64,000 nt of DNA from Dyella_B sp035503745 (GTDB lineage Bacteria > Pseudomonadota > Gammaproteobacteria > Xanthomonadales > Rhodanobacteraceae), in assembly GCF_035503745.1 (NCBI RefSeq), contig NZ_DATJTC010000025.1, positions 124,001-188,000 on the forward strand, read 5' to 3'. The first letter of the stretch is position 1; each line of letters opens with the position of its first letter. Positions 32,698-40,853 of this stretch are shown here, piece by piece. A model generated the notes under the pieces. The model ran no database searches. It saw nothing but the letters and a program-made list of their open reading frames with translations, and was not told the DNA's origin. The position numbers and the translations under genes were made by a program.

Positions 32698-32745
32698 GGA
32701 CCGGGGTTTTTGGCCCGAACGGGCCTGGTCCGAAAGCCCATTATA
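32698..32745 (-). promoter_or_regulatory. rhlE promoter -10 and structured 5' leader
   Basis: On the minus strand a perfect TATAAT (32745-32740) predicts a start point near 32733. The new RNA begins with a nested hairpin: outer arms GGACC (32731-32727) and GGTCC (32702-32698), inner stem GGCCCG/CGGGCC (32725-32712). The leader then runs unstructured to the ATG at 32630. No clear -35 was found. Long structured leaders are common for cold-induced helicase mRNAs. Confidence 0.5.
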
Positions 32746-32820
32746 CATGAACGGGGCATGCTTCGCCGGTCGGCGGGTGGGGCGTGATAGCGTCCTGCGG
32801 TCACGAACCGGGAGTTGTGC

Positions 32821-34044
32821 ATGTCCGTCCTGTCCGCCCTGCGCGAGTTGAATCACGAGCAACGGCATACCGTGCTGGCAAGCTTCCTGGGCTGGACGCT
32901 CGATGCGTTCGACTATTTCATCTACACCTTCGTGGTGGTGGCCATCGCCAACGAATTCCACGTGGACCGGACCCGGGTCACGCTGGGCATTTTCCTGACG
33001 CTCGCGGCGCGTCCCATCGGCGCCTTTCTGTTGGGCCGGCTTGCCGACCGCTTCGGCCGCCGGCCGGTGCTGATGGTGGATGTGATCCTGTTTTCGCTGT
33101 TTGAACTGGCGACCGCGTTTTCGCCCTCGATCACGGTGCTGCTGGTAATGCGCTTCCTGTTTGGCGTGGCGATGGGCGGCGAATGGGGTATCGGTGCATC
33201 GCTGGTGATGGAGTCGATTCCGCCGAAGTCGCGCGGACTGGTGTCAGGCTTGCTGCAGAGCGGTTATCCCTGCGGCTTCTTTCTCGGTGCGCTGGTGAAC
33301 TGGCTGCTGGTCGATCACATCGGCTGGCGCGGCTTGTTTGTGGTGGGCGCATTGCCGGCGCTGCTGGTGCTGTACATCCGGCGCAAGGTGCCCGAATCGC
33401 CGGGGTGGCAGGCAAGCCAGGGCAAGCTCAGTCTGTGGAAAGCGATGCGCGGCCAATGGAAACTGGCCATCTATCTGATGTGTTTGATGGCGGCGTTCAA
33501 CATGTTCAGCCATGGCTCGCAGGACATGTATCACACCTTCGAGGAAGTGAGCCTGCATCTGCCGACCGGCTCCAGCGCGGCGTTCGTGCTGGTGGCGCTG
33601 CTCAATCTGGGCGCGCTGGTGGGTGGCATTTACTTCGGCGCCTGGTCGGAAAAGATCGGCCGTCGCCGCGCCATGATCATCGCCGCGCTGCTTGCCATTC
33701 CGGTGATCCCGCTGTGGACCTATGGCGGCTCGCTGCTATGGCTGGGCGTCGGTGCGTTCCTGATCCAGGTGATGGTGCAGGGCGCGTGGGGCGTGGTGCC
33801 CACGCATCTGAATGAACTTTCGCCCGATGGCGTGCGCGGCACGCTGCCGGGCTTTGCCTACCAGATGGGCAACCTGCTGGCGGCCGGCACCGCGACGGCG
33901 CAATCGTGGCTGGCCAGCCGGGATGGCCTGAACCTGCCTCTGGTGATGTCACTATGGATTGCCGCGGTGGCCGTGTTGCTGGCGTTGCTGGTCTGGCTGG
34001 GGCCGGAGGCGCGCGGCGTCGGCTTGGGCCGGCCCGGCAGCTGA
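32821..34044 (+). CDS. MFS transporter, sugar/carboxylate (SHS lactate-like) family
   Basis: A 407-aa carrier with 12 predicted helices. GRLADRFGRRPVL (loop 2-3, the MFS signature), GGEWGIGASLVMESIPPKSRGLVSGLLQSGYPCGF (helix 4-5) and a second-half EKIGRRRAMI are typical of the SHS/aromatic-acid branch that moves lactate, sialate or aromatic acids by proton symport. GGGAG precedes the ATG. The cargo cannot be deduced, and no catabolic gene is adjacent. Confidence 0.88.
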   Translation: MSVLSALRELNHEQRHTVLASFLGWTLDAFDYFIYTFVVVAIANEFHVDRTRVTLGIFLTLAARPIGAFLLGRLADRFGRRPVLMVDVILFSLFELATAFSPSITVLLVMRFLFGVAMGGEWGIGASLVMESIPPKSRGLVSGLLQSGYPCGFFLGALVNWLLVDHIGWRGLFVVGALPALLVLYIRRKVPESPGWQASQGKLSLWKAMRGQWKLAIYLMCLMAAFNMFSHGSQDMYHTFEEVSLHLPTGSSAAFVLVALLNLGALVGGIYFGAWSEKIGRRRAMIIAALLAIPVIPLWTYGGSLLWLGVGAFLIQVMVQGAWGVVPTHLNELSPDGVRGTLPGFAYQMGNLLAAGTATAQSWLASRDGLNLPLVMSLWIAAVAVLLALLVWLGPEARGVGLGRPGS

Positions 34045-34082
34045 TAGAATGGCGGTTTTCGTTATCTACCGAGAGAAAGGCA

Positions 34083-34568
34083 ATGAAGGCTGGCAAGGAC
34101 AAGGTCATCGCGTTCCACTACACGCTTACCGTGGACGGCGAGAAGGTGGAAAGCTCGCACGAGGGCGGGCAGCCGTTGTGGATCCTGCTGGGCCATGGCC
34201 AGCTGATTCCCGGCCTGGAAAAGGCCCTGGAAGATCACGCCGCCGGTGACACGCTGCAAGTGGAAATTCCGCCGGCCGAAGGCTATGGCGAGCGCCAGGA
34301 AGGCCAGATCCAGCGCGTACCCAAGAAATACTTCCAGCAAGGCAATCGCCTCAAGCCCGGCATGGTGACGGTGCTCTCGCTCAAGGAAGGCGGACAGCGC
34401 GCGGTGACGGTGCAGAAGGTGGGCATGAGCACGATCGACGTGGACCTCAATCACCCCATGGCCGGCAAAACGCTCAACTTCGACGTGAGCGTGCAGGATG
34501 TGCGCGAGGCCACCGAGGAAGAAATCCAGCACGGCCACGCGCATCCGCCGGGTGCCCAGGCACACTGA
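34083..34568 (+). CDS. slyD: FKBP-type peptidyl-prolyl isomerase, SlyD-like
   Basis: A 161-aa protein. The N-terminal FKBP strand (MKAGKDKVIAFHYTLTVDGEKVESS), LLGHGQLIPGLEKALEDHAAGD, and the inserted IF chaperone domain (~70-125, EGYGERQEGQIQRVPKKYFQ) give the SlyD architecture. The C-terminus is only mildly His-rich (HGHAHPPGAQAH), so strong nickel storage, as in E. coli, is less likely. A standard ribosome site GAGAGAAAGG precedes the ATG. A strong terminator follows. Confidence 0.94.
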   Translation: MKAGKDKVIAFHYTLTVDGEKVESSHEGGQPLWILLGHGQLIPGLEKALEDHAAGDTLQVEIPPAEGYGERQEGQIQRVPKKYFQQGNRLKPGMVTVLSLKEGGQRAVTVQKVGMSTIDVDLNHPMAGKTLNFDVSVQDVREATEEEIQHGHAHPPGAQAH

Positions 34569-34616
34569 ACGCTGGCTCCTTCCCGTGTCGGCACGGAAAG
34601 CATAAAGAGCAAAAAG

Positions 34617-34645
34617 CAACGGCGCCCCCAGGCGCCGTTGCCGTT
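34617..34645 (+). terminator. Rho-independent terminator of slyD
   Basis: Perfect stem CAACGGCGCC / GGCGCCGTTG with loop CCCA, followed by CCGTTTT. It also lies between slyD and the convergent ohr gene. Confidence 0.8.
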
Positions 34646-34663
34646 TTCCGATCGTGCGTGCGA

Positions 34664-35095
34664 TCAGACCAGCGTGATCTGCACGTCCACGTTACCGCGC
34701 GTGGCGTGCGAGTACGGACAGATGTCGCGATGCGCGATGTCGATCAGCTCTTGCGCCACGGCGCGGTCGATGCCCGGCAGGCTCACTTCCAGCTTCACGG
34801 CGATGCCGAAACCGGTGGGTTCGCGCGGGCCGATGCCGACGTGCCCGGTCACCGAGGCTTCCTTCAGCGCGATTTTCTTCTCACGCGCCACGAAACGGAT
34901 GGCGCCTTCGAAGCACGCCGAATAGCCAGCGGCAAACAGCTGTTCCGGGTTGCTGCCGTGACCGCCGGGGCCGCCCAATTCCTTGGGCAGTTTCAGGTCG
35001 AAATCCAGCACGCCGTCGCTGCTGTGGATGTGGCCTTCACGGCCGCCTTTGGCGGTGGCGGTGGCGGTATAGAGGATCTTGGCGGGGTTGCTCAT
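34664..35095 (-). CDS. ohr: Organic hydroperoxide resistance protein Ohr
   Basis: A 143-aa OsmC-superfamily thiol peroxidase that reduces lipid and organic hydroperoxides. Catalytic Cys61 (YSACFEGA) and resolving Cys126 (ICPYSHATRGN) are intact; N-terminal YTATATAKGGREG is typical of the Ohr subgroup. Its ATG overlaps the ohrR stop (ATGA), so regulator and enzyme form one operon. Confidence 0.97.
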   Translation of the reverse strand: MSNPAKILYTATATAKGGREGHIHSSDGVLDFDLKLPKELGGPGGHGSNPEQLFAAGYSACFEGAIRFVAREKKIALKEASVTGHVGIGPREPTGFGIAVKLEVSLPGIDRAVAQELIDIAHRDICPYSHATRGNVDVQITLV

Positions 35096-35559
35096 GGGTT
35101 TTGGTCTCGCTCTTGGGTGGGTGCGGCCAGCTGGGCCGCCAGGGATTTGAGTTCGTCGCGCAGGCGGATGAAGTCGTCGGCGGACATGCAAAGACGGTTG
35201 GCCAGGCAGCGCGGCACGTCCAGCGCACGCTCGTGCAGGTTGCGGCCGGCCTGGGTCAAGGTGATTTCCACCTCGCGCTCGTCACGCTGGCGACGGCGGC
35301 GGCCGACCAGGTCGGCTTGCTCCAGGCGCTTGAGCAGAGGCGTCAAGGTGCCTGAATCGAGCTGCAGCCGTTCGCCGAGTTCACGCACGGTGAGGCCGTC
35401 GCGCTCCCACAGCACCAGCATGACCAGGTATTGCGGGTAGGTCAGACCCAGCGCCTCCAGCATGGGGCGGTAGGTGGCCGTCATGCGGCGCGAGGCAGCG
35501 TACAGCGCGAAGCAGAGCTGTTCGTCCAGAAGCAGGGTGGGTTCGGGGGTTGCCATCAT
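35092..35559 (-). CDS. ohrR: MarR-family peroxide-sensing repressor OhrR
   Basis: A 155-aa winged-helix repressor. Reactive Cys16 (DEQLCFALYAASR) is followed by GLTYPQYLVMLVLWERDGLTVRELGERLQLDSGTLTPLLKRLEQADLVGRRR. Additional cysteines at 117 and 123 suggest the two-cysteine mechanism known for Xanthomonas OhrR. It is the first gene of ohrR-ohr and overlaps ohr by 4 bases. A palindrome upstream is the probable operator. Either of two adjacent ATGs (35559 or 35556) may start it. Confidence 0.95.
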   Translation of the reverse strand: MMATPEPTLLLDEQLCFALYAASRRMTATYRPMLEALGLTYPQYLVMLVLWERDGLTVRELGERLQLDSGTLTPLLKRLEQADLVGRRRRQRDEREVEITLTQAGRNLHERALDVPRCLANRLCMSADDFIRLRDELKSLAAQLAAPTQERDQNP

Positions 35560-35583
35560 GGGAAAACAATAGCATCAAATTTA

Positions 35584-35595
35584 ATTGTGCACAAT
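35584..35595 (-). promoter_or_regulatory. Candidate OhrR operator in the ohrR promoter
   Basis: Perfect 12-bp palindrome ATTGTGCACAAT inside an AT-rich island, 25 bp upstream of ohrR. On the minus strand TTGTGC within it may serve as -35, followed by 17 bases and TATTGT as -10, so repressor binding would cover the promoter. Confidence 0.55.
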
Positions 35596-35641
35596 ATAAT
35601 TTTTTGCATGAGATGGCGGGAAGGTGGCAGAGGGGTGCAAA

Positions 35642-36211
35642 TCAGTCGAGCAGGCGTTCGCCGTAGGCGAAGTGGTCGCGCCAATACGGGCCGTCGATAT
35701 CGTCCAGGCGCACCGTGCCGCCGCTGTTGGGCGCATGCACGAAGCGGCCCTTGCCGACATAGACGCCCACATGGCTGATGCCGCCGCCGATACTGAAAAA
35801 GACCAGGTCGCCGCTGATCAGCTCATCCATGCGGCGCACCTTCTGGCCGTTCATTTCGGACATGTCGCGGGAGCTGTGCGGCAGAAGGATGTTGGCGGCG
35901 TTTCGATAGATGTAATCAACCAGTCCGCTGCAGTCGAAACCGCCTGCGGGTGTGTTGCCGCCATAGTGGTAGGGCGTGCCGACCAGGGCCATGGCGCGGA
36001 ACAGCACGTCATTGGCGGTGCCGATGGAATTTTCCGGTGCACGGGCCGGCTCGTCGGCCAGTTCCGAATGCGACGGCTTGAACGTGGCTTCCCGCCTCGG
36101 ACTGCTGGCGCACGCGGCGAGCAACAGCAGCACGCCGGCGAGTGCCGCCGCGCGCAGTGCGCGGCGGAAAAAGTGGTGCTTGCTCCAATCCCCTGTGTTA
36201 GCCAGGGTCAT
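35642..36211 (-). CDS. NlpC/P60 (C40) cell-wall hydrolase lipoprotein
   Basis: A 189-aa protein with a lipoprotein signal ending LAAC (Cys34). The NlpC/P60 domain (~65-185) carries the catalytic Cys in FDCSGLVDY, His in ISHVGVYVG and His in FVHAPNSGG. It probably cleaves peptidoglycan stem peptides (DL-endopeptidase). The ATG follows directly after seven U residues of a hairpin that terminates the upstream M56-TonB gene, and its ribosome site GAGG is in that hairpin's 3' arm. Confidence 0.92.
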   Translation of the reverse strand: MTLANTGDWSKHHFFRRALRAAALAGVLLLLAACASSPRREATFKPSHSELADEPARAPENSIGTANDVLFRAMALVGTPYHYGGNTPAGGFDCSGLVDYIYRNAANILLPHSSRDMSEMNGQKVRRMDELISGDLVFFSIGGGISHVGVYVGKGRFVHAPNSGGTVRLDDIDGPYWRDHFAYGERLLD

Positions 36212-36243
36212 AAAAAAACCTCGGCGTTGGCTGCGCCGAGGTT
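36212..36243 (-). terminator. Terminator hairpin that also contains the ribosome site of the next gene
   Basis: On the minus strand a 10-bp stem AACCTCGGCG / CGCCGAGGTT (loop 7) is followed by TTTTTTT and then immediately the ATG of the NlpC/P60 gene. GAGG in the 3' arm sits 7 nt before that ATG. The structure should end most blaI-M56 transcripts and mask the downstream start in read-through RNA. Confidence 0.75.
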
Positions 36244-36273
36244 ATATCAAATCAATAAGTTGAAGGGAAGTTC

Positions 36274-37587
36274 TCAGGAGTTGGACGAAGTCGAGCCGGC
36301 CGCCGGGACTGGAGGCGGAGGCGGCGGCGAGGGCGGAGGCAGCGGCATGACGCCGGGTGGCGGTGGCGGCACCGGCGCGCCAGGCGGCTTGGGCGGTAAC
36401 GGCGACAGGCTGAACAGCACCGGCACCTTCACCCATCCCTCCACCGCCTTGCCGTCCGCCATCTGCGGATGGAAGTGCCACTTCATGGCCGCATCACTGG
36501 CGGCCTTGGCAAGTTCCGGAGACGTCTTGCTGCCTTCGCTGTCGACATCCACCTTGCGCGCCGTGCCATCGGCGGCCACCAGCACTTTCAACATCACCGT
36601 GCCTTGCTCGCGATTCTTCACCGCATCAGGCGGGTACGGCGGCGGCATGGGGCCGCGGTCGTGCCAGTCCAATTTGGGTGGTGTGTCGGCCGGCGGCGCC
36701 GATGCCGATTGCGCCATGGCGGCGCCGCAGGCAAGCAGCGCCGTCAAGGCGACATAGCCGGATCGACGGCGCCAGGAACTTAGGAATGGACGGCTGATCA
36801 TGGTGAGGCGCTCCTTCAATTGGGGTTCGGCAAGCCAGGGGATCATGGCGGGTTGGGCATCCACGCTGGTGCTGCGCATAAGCGTTTGTGCGTAGCACAG
36901 CTCGTGCTGGGGCGCTGCACGCAGCACGCTTTCGTCGCAGGCAAGCTCGATGTCCAGCTGGAAGCGGGGTAGCGCGAACCAGGCCAGCGGGTGAAACCAC
37001 AGCAACACGAGAATGCATTCGCTCAGCAGGCTCCACCACGCATCGCCACGGCGCAGATGTGCGCATTCGTGACGCAGCACCATCTCGCGTGCATCGGTGT
37101 CGTAGCGCTCAAGAAAGTCCGCGGGCAGCAGCAGGCGCGCGCGCGGTGCCCACATCACGGCGGGGCCGGCCGCATGCAAGCGCAATCGCCGCGTGAGCAG
37201 CGCCGGATATTCGGCGATCAGTTGGCGACGCATGGCAGGCGGCATCGCGGTGCAACCGCGTGCCAGGCGCATGTAGCGCAAGGCCAGATGCAATGCGCCG
37301 TAGGCGACGCCGAGCAGCCATATCGCCACGAGCCAGGCATACGCATCGGACACGGCGACGTAAGTGATCGGCAGCGACGGCGTCGGCAGCATGGAAATGA
37401 CCGGCCGCAACGGCGACGCTTTGATGGGCGCGGGCAGCCACGGCATCGCCGCCATCACGCAGGGCAACGCCCACAGCGTAAACGCGGGGCCGGCGCCGAA
37501 CGCGCGGCGCAATGGCTTGCGCAGCACCAGGACCAGCACCAGGCCCAAGGTGGCGGTAAGCAGCATCCGTAAAAGCATTGCGTTCAT
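36274..37587 (-). CDS. M56 (BlaR1-type) membrane metallopeptidase fused to a TonB C-terminal domain
   Basis: About 437 aa. An N-terminal multi-helix membrane domain carries the M56 zinc site HECAH (His173/Glu174/His177) and ELACDE further on. After a helix at ~270 comes a TonB C-terminal-like domain (~320-400, YPPDAVKNREQGTVMLKVLVAADGTARKVDVDSEG). A proline-rich tail ends the protein. It is encoded with a BlaI-type repressor that M56 proteins usually inactivate by proteolysis. I prefer the second ATG (37587), with AAGGAA at a good distance; an ATG at 37593 overlaps the blaI stop. It lacks the penicillin-binding sensor of BlaR1, so the signal is unknown. Confidence 0.9.
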   Translation of the reverse strand: MNAMLLRMLLTATLGLVLVLVLRKPLRRAFGAGPAFTLWALPCVMAAMPWLPAPIKASPLRPVISMLPTPSLPITYVAVSDAYAWLVAIWLLGVAYGALHLALRYMRLARGCTAMPPAMRRQLIAEYPALLTRRLRLHAAGPAVMWAPRARLLLPADFLERYDTDAREMVLRHECAHLRRGDAWWSLLSECILVLLWFHPLAWFALPRFQLDIELACDESVLRAAPQHELCYAQTLMRSTSVDAQPAMIPWLAEPQLKERLTMISRPFLSSWRRRSGYVALTALLACGAAMAQSASAPPADTPPKLDWHDRGPMPPPYPPDAVKNREQGTVMLKVLVAADGTARKVDVDSEGSKTSPELAKAASDAAMKWHFHPQMADGKAVEGWVKVPVLFSLSPLPPKPPGAPVPPPPPGVMPLPPPSPPPPPPVPAAGSTSSNS

Positions 37588-37589
37588 GA

Positions 37590-37976
37590 TCATCGTTCCT
37601 TGCGCTCGATGGCATCGATCAGTTTGCGCAATTGGGCGATGTCATTGGGGGACAACTTTTCGTGCTGGCTGAAATGCGCAAGCAACGGACCGACACGTCC
37701 GCCGAACACGCGGTCCAAGAGGCTGCGGCTTTCCTGCGCCTGCCATTGCGCGCGGCTGAGCAAGGGCGCGTAGAGATAGCGGCGGCCATCGCGCGTGGCT
37801 TCTACGGCGCCTTTTCCCAGCAGGCGATTGAGCAGGGTGCGGATGGTTTTTTCGTGCCAGTCGCTGTTGGCCTGCACGGCGGCGACGATCTGTTCGGAGG
37901 ACAGCGGCGCTGTCTTCCACAGTGCTTCCATGACGCGGCTCTCGGCGTCGCTGATGGGCGTATGGGCCTGTGGCAT
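37590..37976 (-). CDS. BlaI/MecI/CopY-family repressor
   Basis: A 128-aa winged-helix repressor: ISDAESRVMEALWKTAPLSSEQIVAAVQANSDWHEKTIRTLLNRLLGKGAVEATRDGRRYLYAPL is the DNA-binding domain, followed by a dimerisation helix bundle. It is cleaved or inactivated by a partner M56 peptidase in characterised systems. The two palindromic operators just upstream match the TACA...TGTA rule of this family, suggesting autoregulation of the blaI-M56 pair. Confidence 0.94.
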   Translation of the reverse strand: MPQAHTPISDAESRVMEALWKTAPLSSEQIVAAVQANSDWHEKTIRTLLNRLLGKGAVEATRDGRRYLYAPLLSRAQWQAQESRSLLDRVFGGRVGPLLAHFSQHEKLSPNDIAQLRKLIDAIERKER

Positions 37977-37992
37977 CGATCGGCTCCGATTG

Positions 37993-38033
37993 GATTACAA
38001 GTGTAGTCTCGAATCGAGATTACATGCGTAATC
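37993..38033 (-). promoter_or_regulatory. Twin BlaI-type operators
   Basis: Two 16-bp dyads: GATTACAAGTGTAGTC (37993-38008, one mismatch) and GATTACATGCGTAATC (38018-38033, perfect), centre-to-centre 25 bp. They bracket a further palindrome TCTCGA-A-TCGAGA (38007-38019). They lie 17-57 bp before the blaI start. The TACA/TGTA half-sites fit BlaI-family repressors. Confidence 0.75.
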
Positions 38034-38060
38034 CTTGGGGCGCAAGTACCGCGAAAGCGA

Positions 38061-39413
38061 TCAGTGCGCCAGCACGTCGATCGGCTGCTCGGAAAGCGTC
38101 TTGCCCTGGGCATCCCAGGCGCGCAGGCGGTAATGGCCGGGGTAGAGGTACAGCACGTTATGGGCGCGGGCCTTGATGAAGGTGTAGCGGTCGGCCGGGA
38201 TGGCGTTGTCGGGCTCGTTCGGATAGTAGGCATCCACCACGCAGGGGATCTGCCCGGCGCATAGATCGGTGTCAATCTTGTAGGTAAAGCGCGTGCCGCC
38301 CAGCGACAGCCAGTAGGGCCGTATGTCGAGGTTGAGGGGCGGCTGCACCAGCACGATGATGCGCCGCAAGACGTCGGTGCTGGTTCCGTCGCCGCTGCGC
38401 AGATCCATTGGCGAAGCGGGTGGAAGAATGACGGAGATGTCGTGCATGCGTGGATCGGAACTCCAGTACGCATGCGTGCTGCGATTCTGCAGAACGATGG
38501 GCAACTGCGAGGAAAAACGCGAGGCAACCTCGGCGTAATAGCCGAAGTCCAGGCCGCCTGGCGCCACGTCCCGAAATTGCACCTGGTCCACGCAAAGCGG
38601 GTCATAGCCGCTCAGCTGTTGCAGCTGCATGGCCATCGGCTTGATGTCATCGCCCAGATTGCCGGGGGCTTTGTCGATATGCGAGTAGCCCGCGTGCACG
38701 AACAGCTTGGCTTGCGGATCCTTGGCGAACACCTTCTCGTAGAGCGTGCGTGCCTGCAGCGTGTCGCGGTCCTCGAGCGAGGCATCGTCGGAGTCGTACG
38801 GCACGATGATGTAGCCGAGCTTGATGGCCTGGCGAATGATCTCGCCGTAAAGCGGTTCAAGCAGGTATTCGCTGCCGGACGTGTCGATGGGGTAGCCGCG
38901 CCGCATCAGGTCCACGTCTTGAGTGCTTAGCGCCTCGGCGGCGAAGTAGCGATAACCCAGCGCGCGCAGGCGCGGCAGCAAGGCCAGCGTCAGCTCGCGC
39001 GTGTGCGCATCGTGATGGGCCTCGTTGATCATCACGATGTGGCGCTGCGCGGCAAGCTCGGCTACCGCTTCGCTGGCACTGACGGCTTGCCAGTCGTCGT
39101 CTTGCGGCAGGACCGTTGACTTGGGGGGCGCGATGCGGTTGTCGAACGGAAAGGTTATCGTTGCTTCGGTGTACAACCCCAGTTCGCTTTCCACGGTGGC
39201 GAGCAGTTGTAGCGCCAAGACTTTTTCGTCCTTGTCGAGCAAGGGCATGACCGATTTCAGGTAGTTGTAGCGCGCCAGGCCATTGGGCGCGGCGCCGAAG
39301 CGGGTCACCAGTTCGCGGGTGGACGGCGCAGGAGTCTGCGCGCGCGCACCGGCGGCTGCCAGTAGCACGGTCGTGCAAAACAGGCACATCACAAACGGTA
39401 TACGCATCGGCAT
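38061..39413 (-). CDS. Exported protein of unknown function with an EreA/ChaN-like E-x-HH motif
   Basis: About 450 aa with a signal peptide (IPFVMCLFCTTVLLAAAGARAQ). The middle segment HIVMINEAHHDAHTRELTLALLPRLRALGYRYFAAEAL (~120-157) recalls the G-E-x-H motif start of erythromycin-esterase-like, ChaN and TraB/TIKI proteins, with Asn in place of Gly. FVHAGYSHIDK (~234) may be a further catalytic or metal region. No domain can be named firmly. ATG 39413 or 39407 start directly before the signal. Monocistronic, and divergent from the DadA-like gene. Confidence 0.65.
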   Translation of the reverse strand: MPMRIPFVMCLFCTTVLLAAAGARAQTPAPSTRELVTRFGAAPNGLARYNYLKSVMPLLDKDEKVLALQLLATVESELGLYTEATITFPFDNRIAPPKSTVLPQDDDWQAVSASEAVAELAAQRHIVMINEAHHDAHTRELTLALLPRLRALGYRYFAAEALSTQDVDLMRRGYPIDTSGSEYLLEPLYGEIIRQAIKLGYIIVPYDSDDASLEDRDTLQARTLYEKVFAKDPQAKLFVHAGYSHIDKAPGNLGDDIKPMAMQLQQLSGYDPLCVDQVQFRDVAPGGLDFGYYAEVASRFSSQLPIVLQNRSTHAYWSSDPRMHDISVILPPASPMDLRSGDGTSTDVLRRIIVLVQPPLNLDIRPYWLSLGGTRFTYKIDTDLCAGQIPCVVDAYYPNEPDNAIPADRYTFIKARAHNVLYLYPGHYRLRAWDAQGKTLSEQPIDVLAH

Positions 39414-39508
39414 GGCGGTGATGTCGTGGTTGCGCGATACCAGCCTGCGACGTTGCCCGGCCGGGCGCAAGTACCAATTTCCGCGGTCCAGGTCGCTACA
39501 ATGGCCTG

Positions 39509-40768
39509 ATGGATGCTTCCCGCAGTGATGTATTGATTCTCGGTGGCGGTGTCATTGGCCTTGCCAGCGCGCTCTATCTGCTCAACAACGGCGCCAGCGT
39601 GCGTGTGCTGGAGCAGGGCACGCCCGGCTGCGGCAGCTCGCATGGCAATTGCGGTACGATCACCCCCAGCCATGCGGCACCGCTGGCGATGCCGGGCATG
39701 GTGGGCGTGGCGTTGCGCTCGATGCTTCGCTCCGACGCACCGCTCTACCTCAACCCCCGCTTCGATGGCCCGCGCCTGCGCTGGTTGCTGGGTTTTGCCA
39801 GGCACTGCAACTGGCGCGATTTCGAAGCTGCCGCAAAAGCGCGGGCAGCCATCCTGCAACGGTCCCGCGATCTGCTCGATCAACTGATCGGTGCGGAAAA
39901 GCTCGATTGTGAATTCGTCCAATCGGGGGGGCTCTACGTCTATCGCAGCGCGGCCCGGCTGGCGGCGGACGAGCGCCATCATGCCGAGCTGCTCGATCGT
40001 TTGGGTATTGCGGTGCAGCGCTTGCGCGGCGAAGAGGTCCAGGCGATCGAGCCGGCGCTCAAGCCGGGCGTGCAGGGCGGCCTGCTGCATCCGCAAGACG
40101 CGCGCTTGCGTCCGGATCGCTACGTGGCCGAGCTCGCGCGGCGGGTGCTCGAACGCGGAGGCGTGATCGAAACGGGTGCGCGTATCGAGCGATTGCAAAC
40201 CGATGGCCCGCGCATCGCAAGCGTGGGCACTACCGGCGGTGATTTTTCGGGCGAACGCGTGCTGCTTGCGCTCGGCGCCTGGTCGCCCTTGCTGGGCCGG
40301 CAGCTTGGGTTGCGCCTGCCCATGCAGCCGGGCAAAGGCTATTCGCTTACCTATAGCCGTCCGGTACGCGTACCCCGGTATCCGCTGGTGTTGCGAGAGG
40401 CGGCGGTGTGCGTCACCACCTGGGACAGCGGCTTTCGCCTGGGCAGCACGATGGAGTTTTCCGGTTACGCCCAGGGGCTCAACCGCACCCGCATCGATGC
40501 CTTGCGCCGCAGCGCCGCGGCCAACCTGCACGAGCCGGAAGGGCCGCAACTGCAGGAAGAGTGGTGGGGCTGGCGGCCGATGAGCGTGGACGAAGTGCCG
40601 ATCATCGGCCCGAGCACGCGCTGGTCCAACCTGCATCTGGCGACTGCGCACGGCATGCTCGGTGTCAGCATGTCGGCCGCGACCGGGGAGCTGGTCGCCG
40701 CGCAACTGGGCGGCACGACGCCGGCCTTCGACCCGGCGCCTTACGCACCTGCCCGCTTCGGTCTGTGA
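39509..40768 (+). CDS. FAD-dependent D-amino-acid dehydrogenase-like oxidoreductase (DadA family)
   Basis: A 419-aa protein with the FAD dinucleotide motif GGGVIGLASALYLLNNGASVRVLE at the N-terminus, the substrate half with LRPDRYVAELARRVLERGG, and a C-terminal GWRPMSVDEVPIIGPS...LATAHGMLGVSMSAATGELVA typical of DadA-like DAO-fold enzymes. It probably oxidises D-amino acids with electrons passed to the quinone pool. No alanine racemase or dadX is adjacent; alr is 13 kb away. Confidence 0.88.
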   Translation: MDASRSDVLILGGGVIGLASALYLLNNGASVRVLEQGTPGCGSSHGNCGTITPSHAAPLAMPGMVGVALRSMLRSDAPLYLNPRFDGPRLRWLLGFARHCNWRDFEAAAKARAAILQRSRDLLDQLIGAEKLDCEFVQSGGLYVYRSAARLAADERHHAELLDRLGIAVQRLRGEEVQAIEPALKPGVQGGLLHPQDARLRPDRYVAELARRVLERGGVIETGARIERLQTDGPRIASVGTTGGDFSGERVLLALGAWSPLLGRQLGLRLPMQPGKGYSLTYSRPVRVPRYPLVLREAAVCVTTWDSGFRLGSTMEFSGYAQGLNRTRIDALRRSAAANLHEPEGPQLQEEWWGWRPMSVDEVPIIGPSTRWSNLHLATAHGMLGVSMSAATGELVAAQLGGTTPAFDPAPYAPARFGL

Positions 40769-40853
40769 TCACGCCTGTGCCGATCGGGCATGTTGTAATC
40801 AGGCTGGTTGTAATCCCGCAAGGGCAGACTCGCCGCGGCAAGGGAGAAGGATG

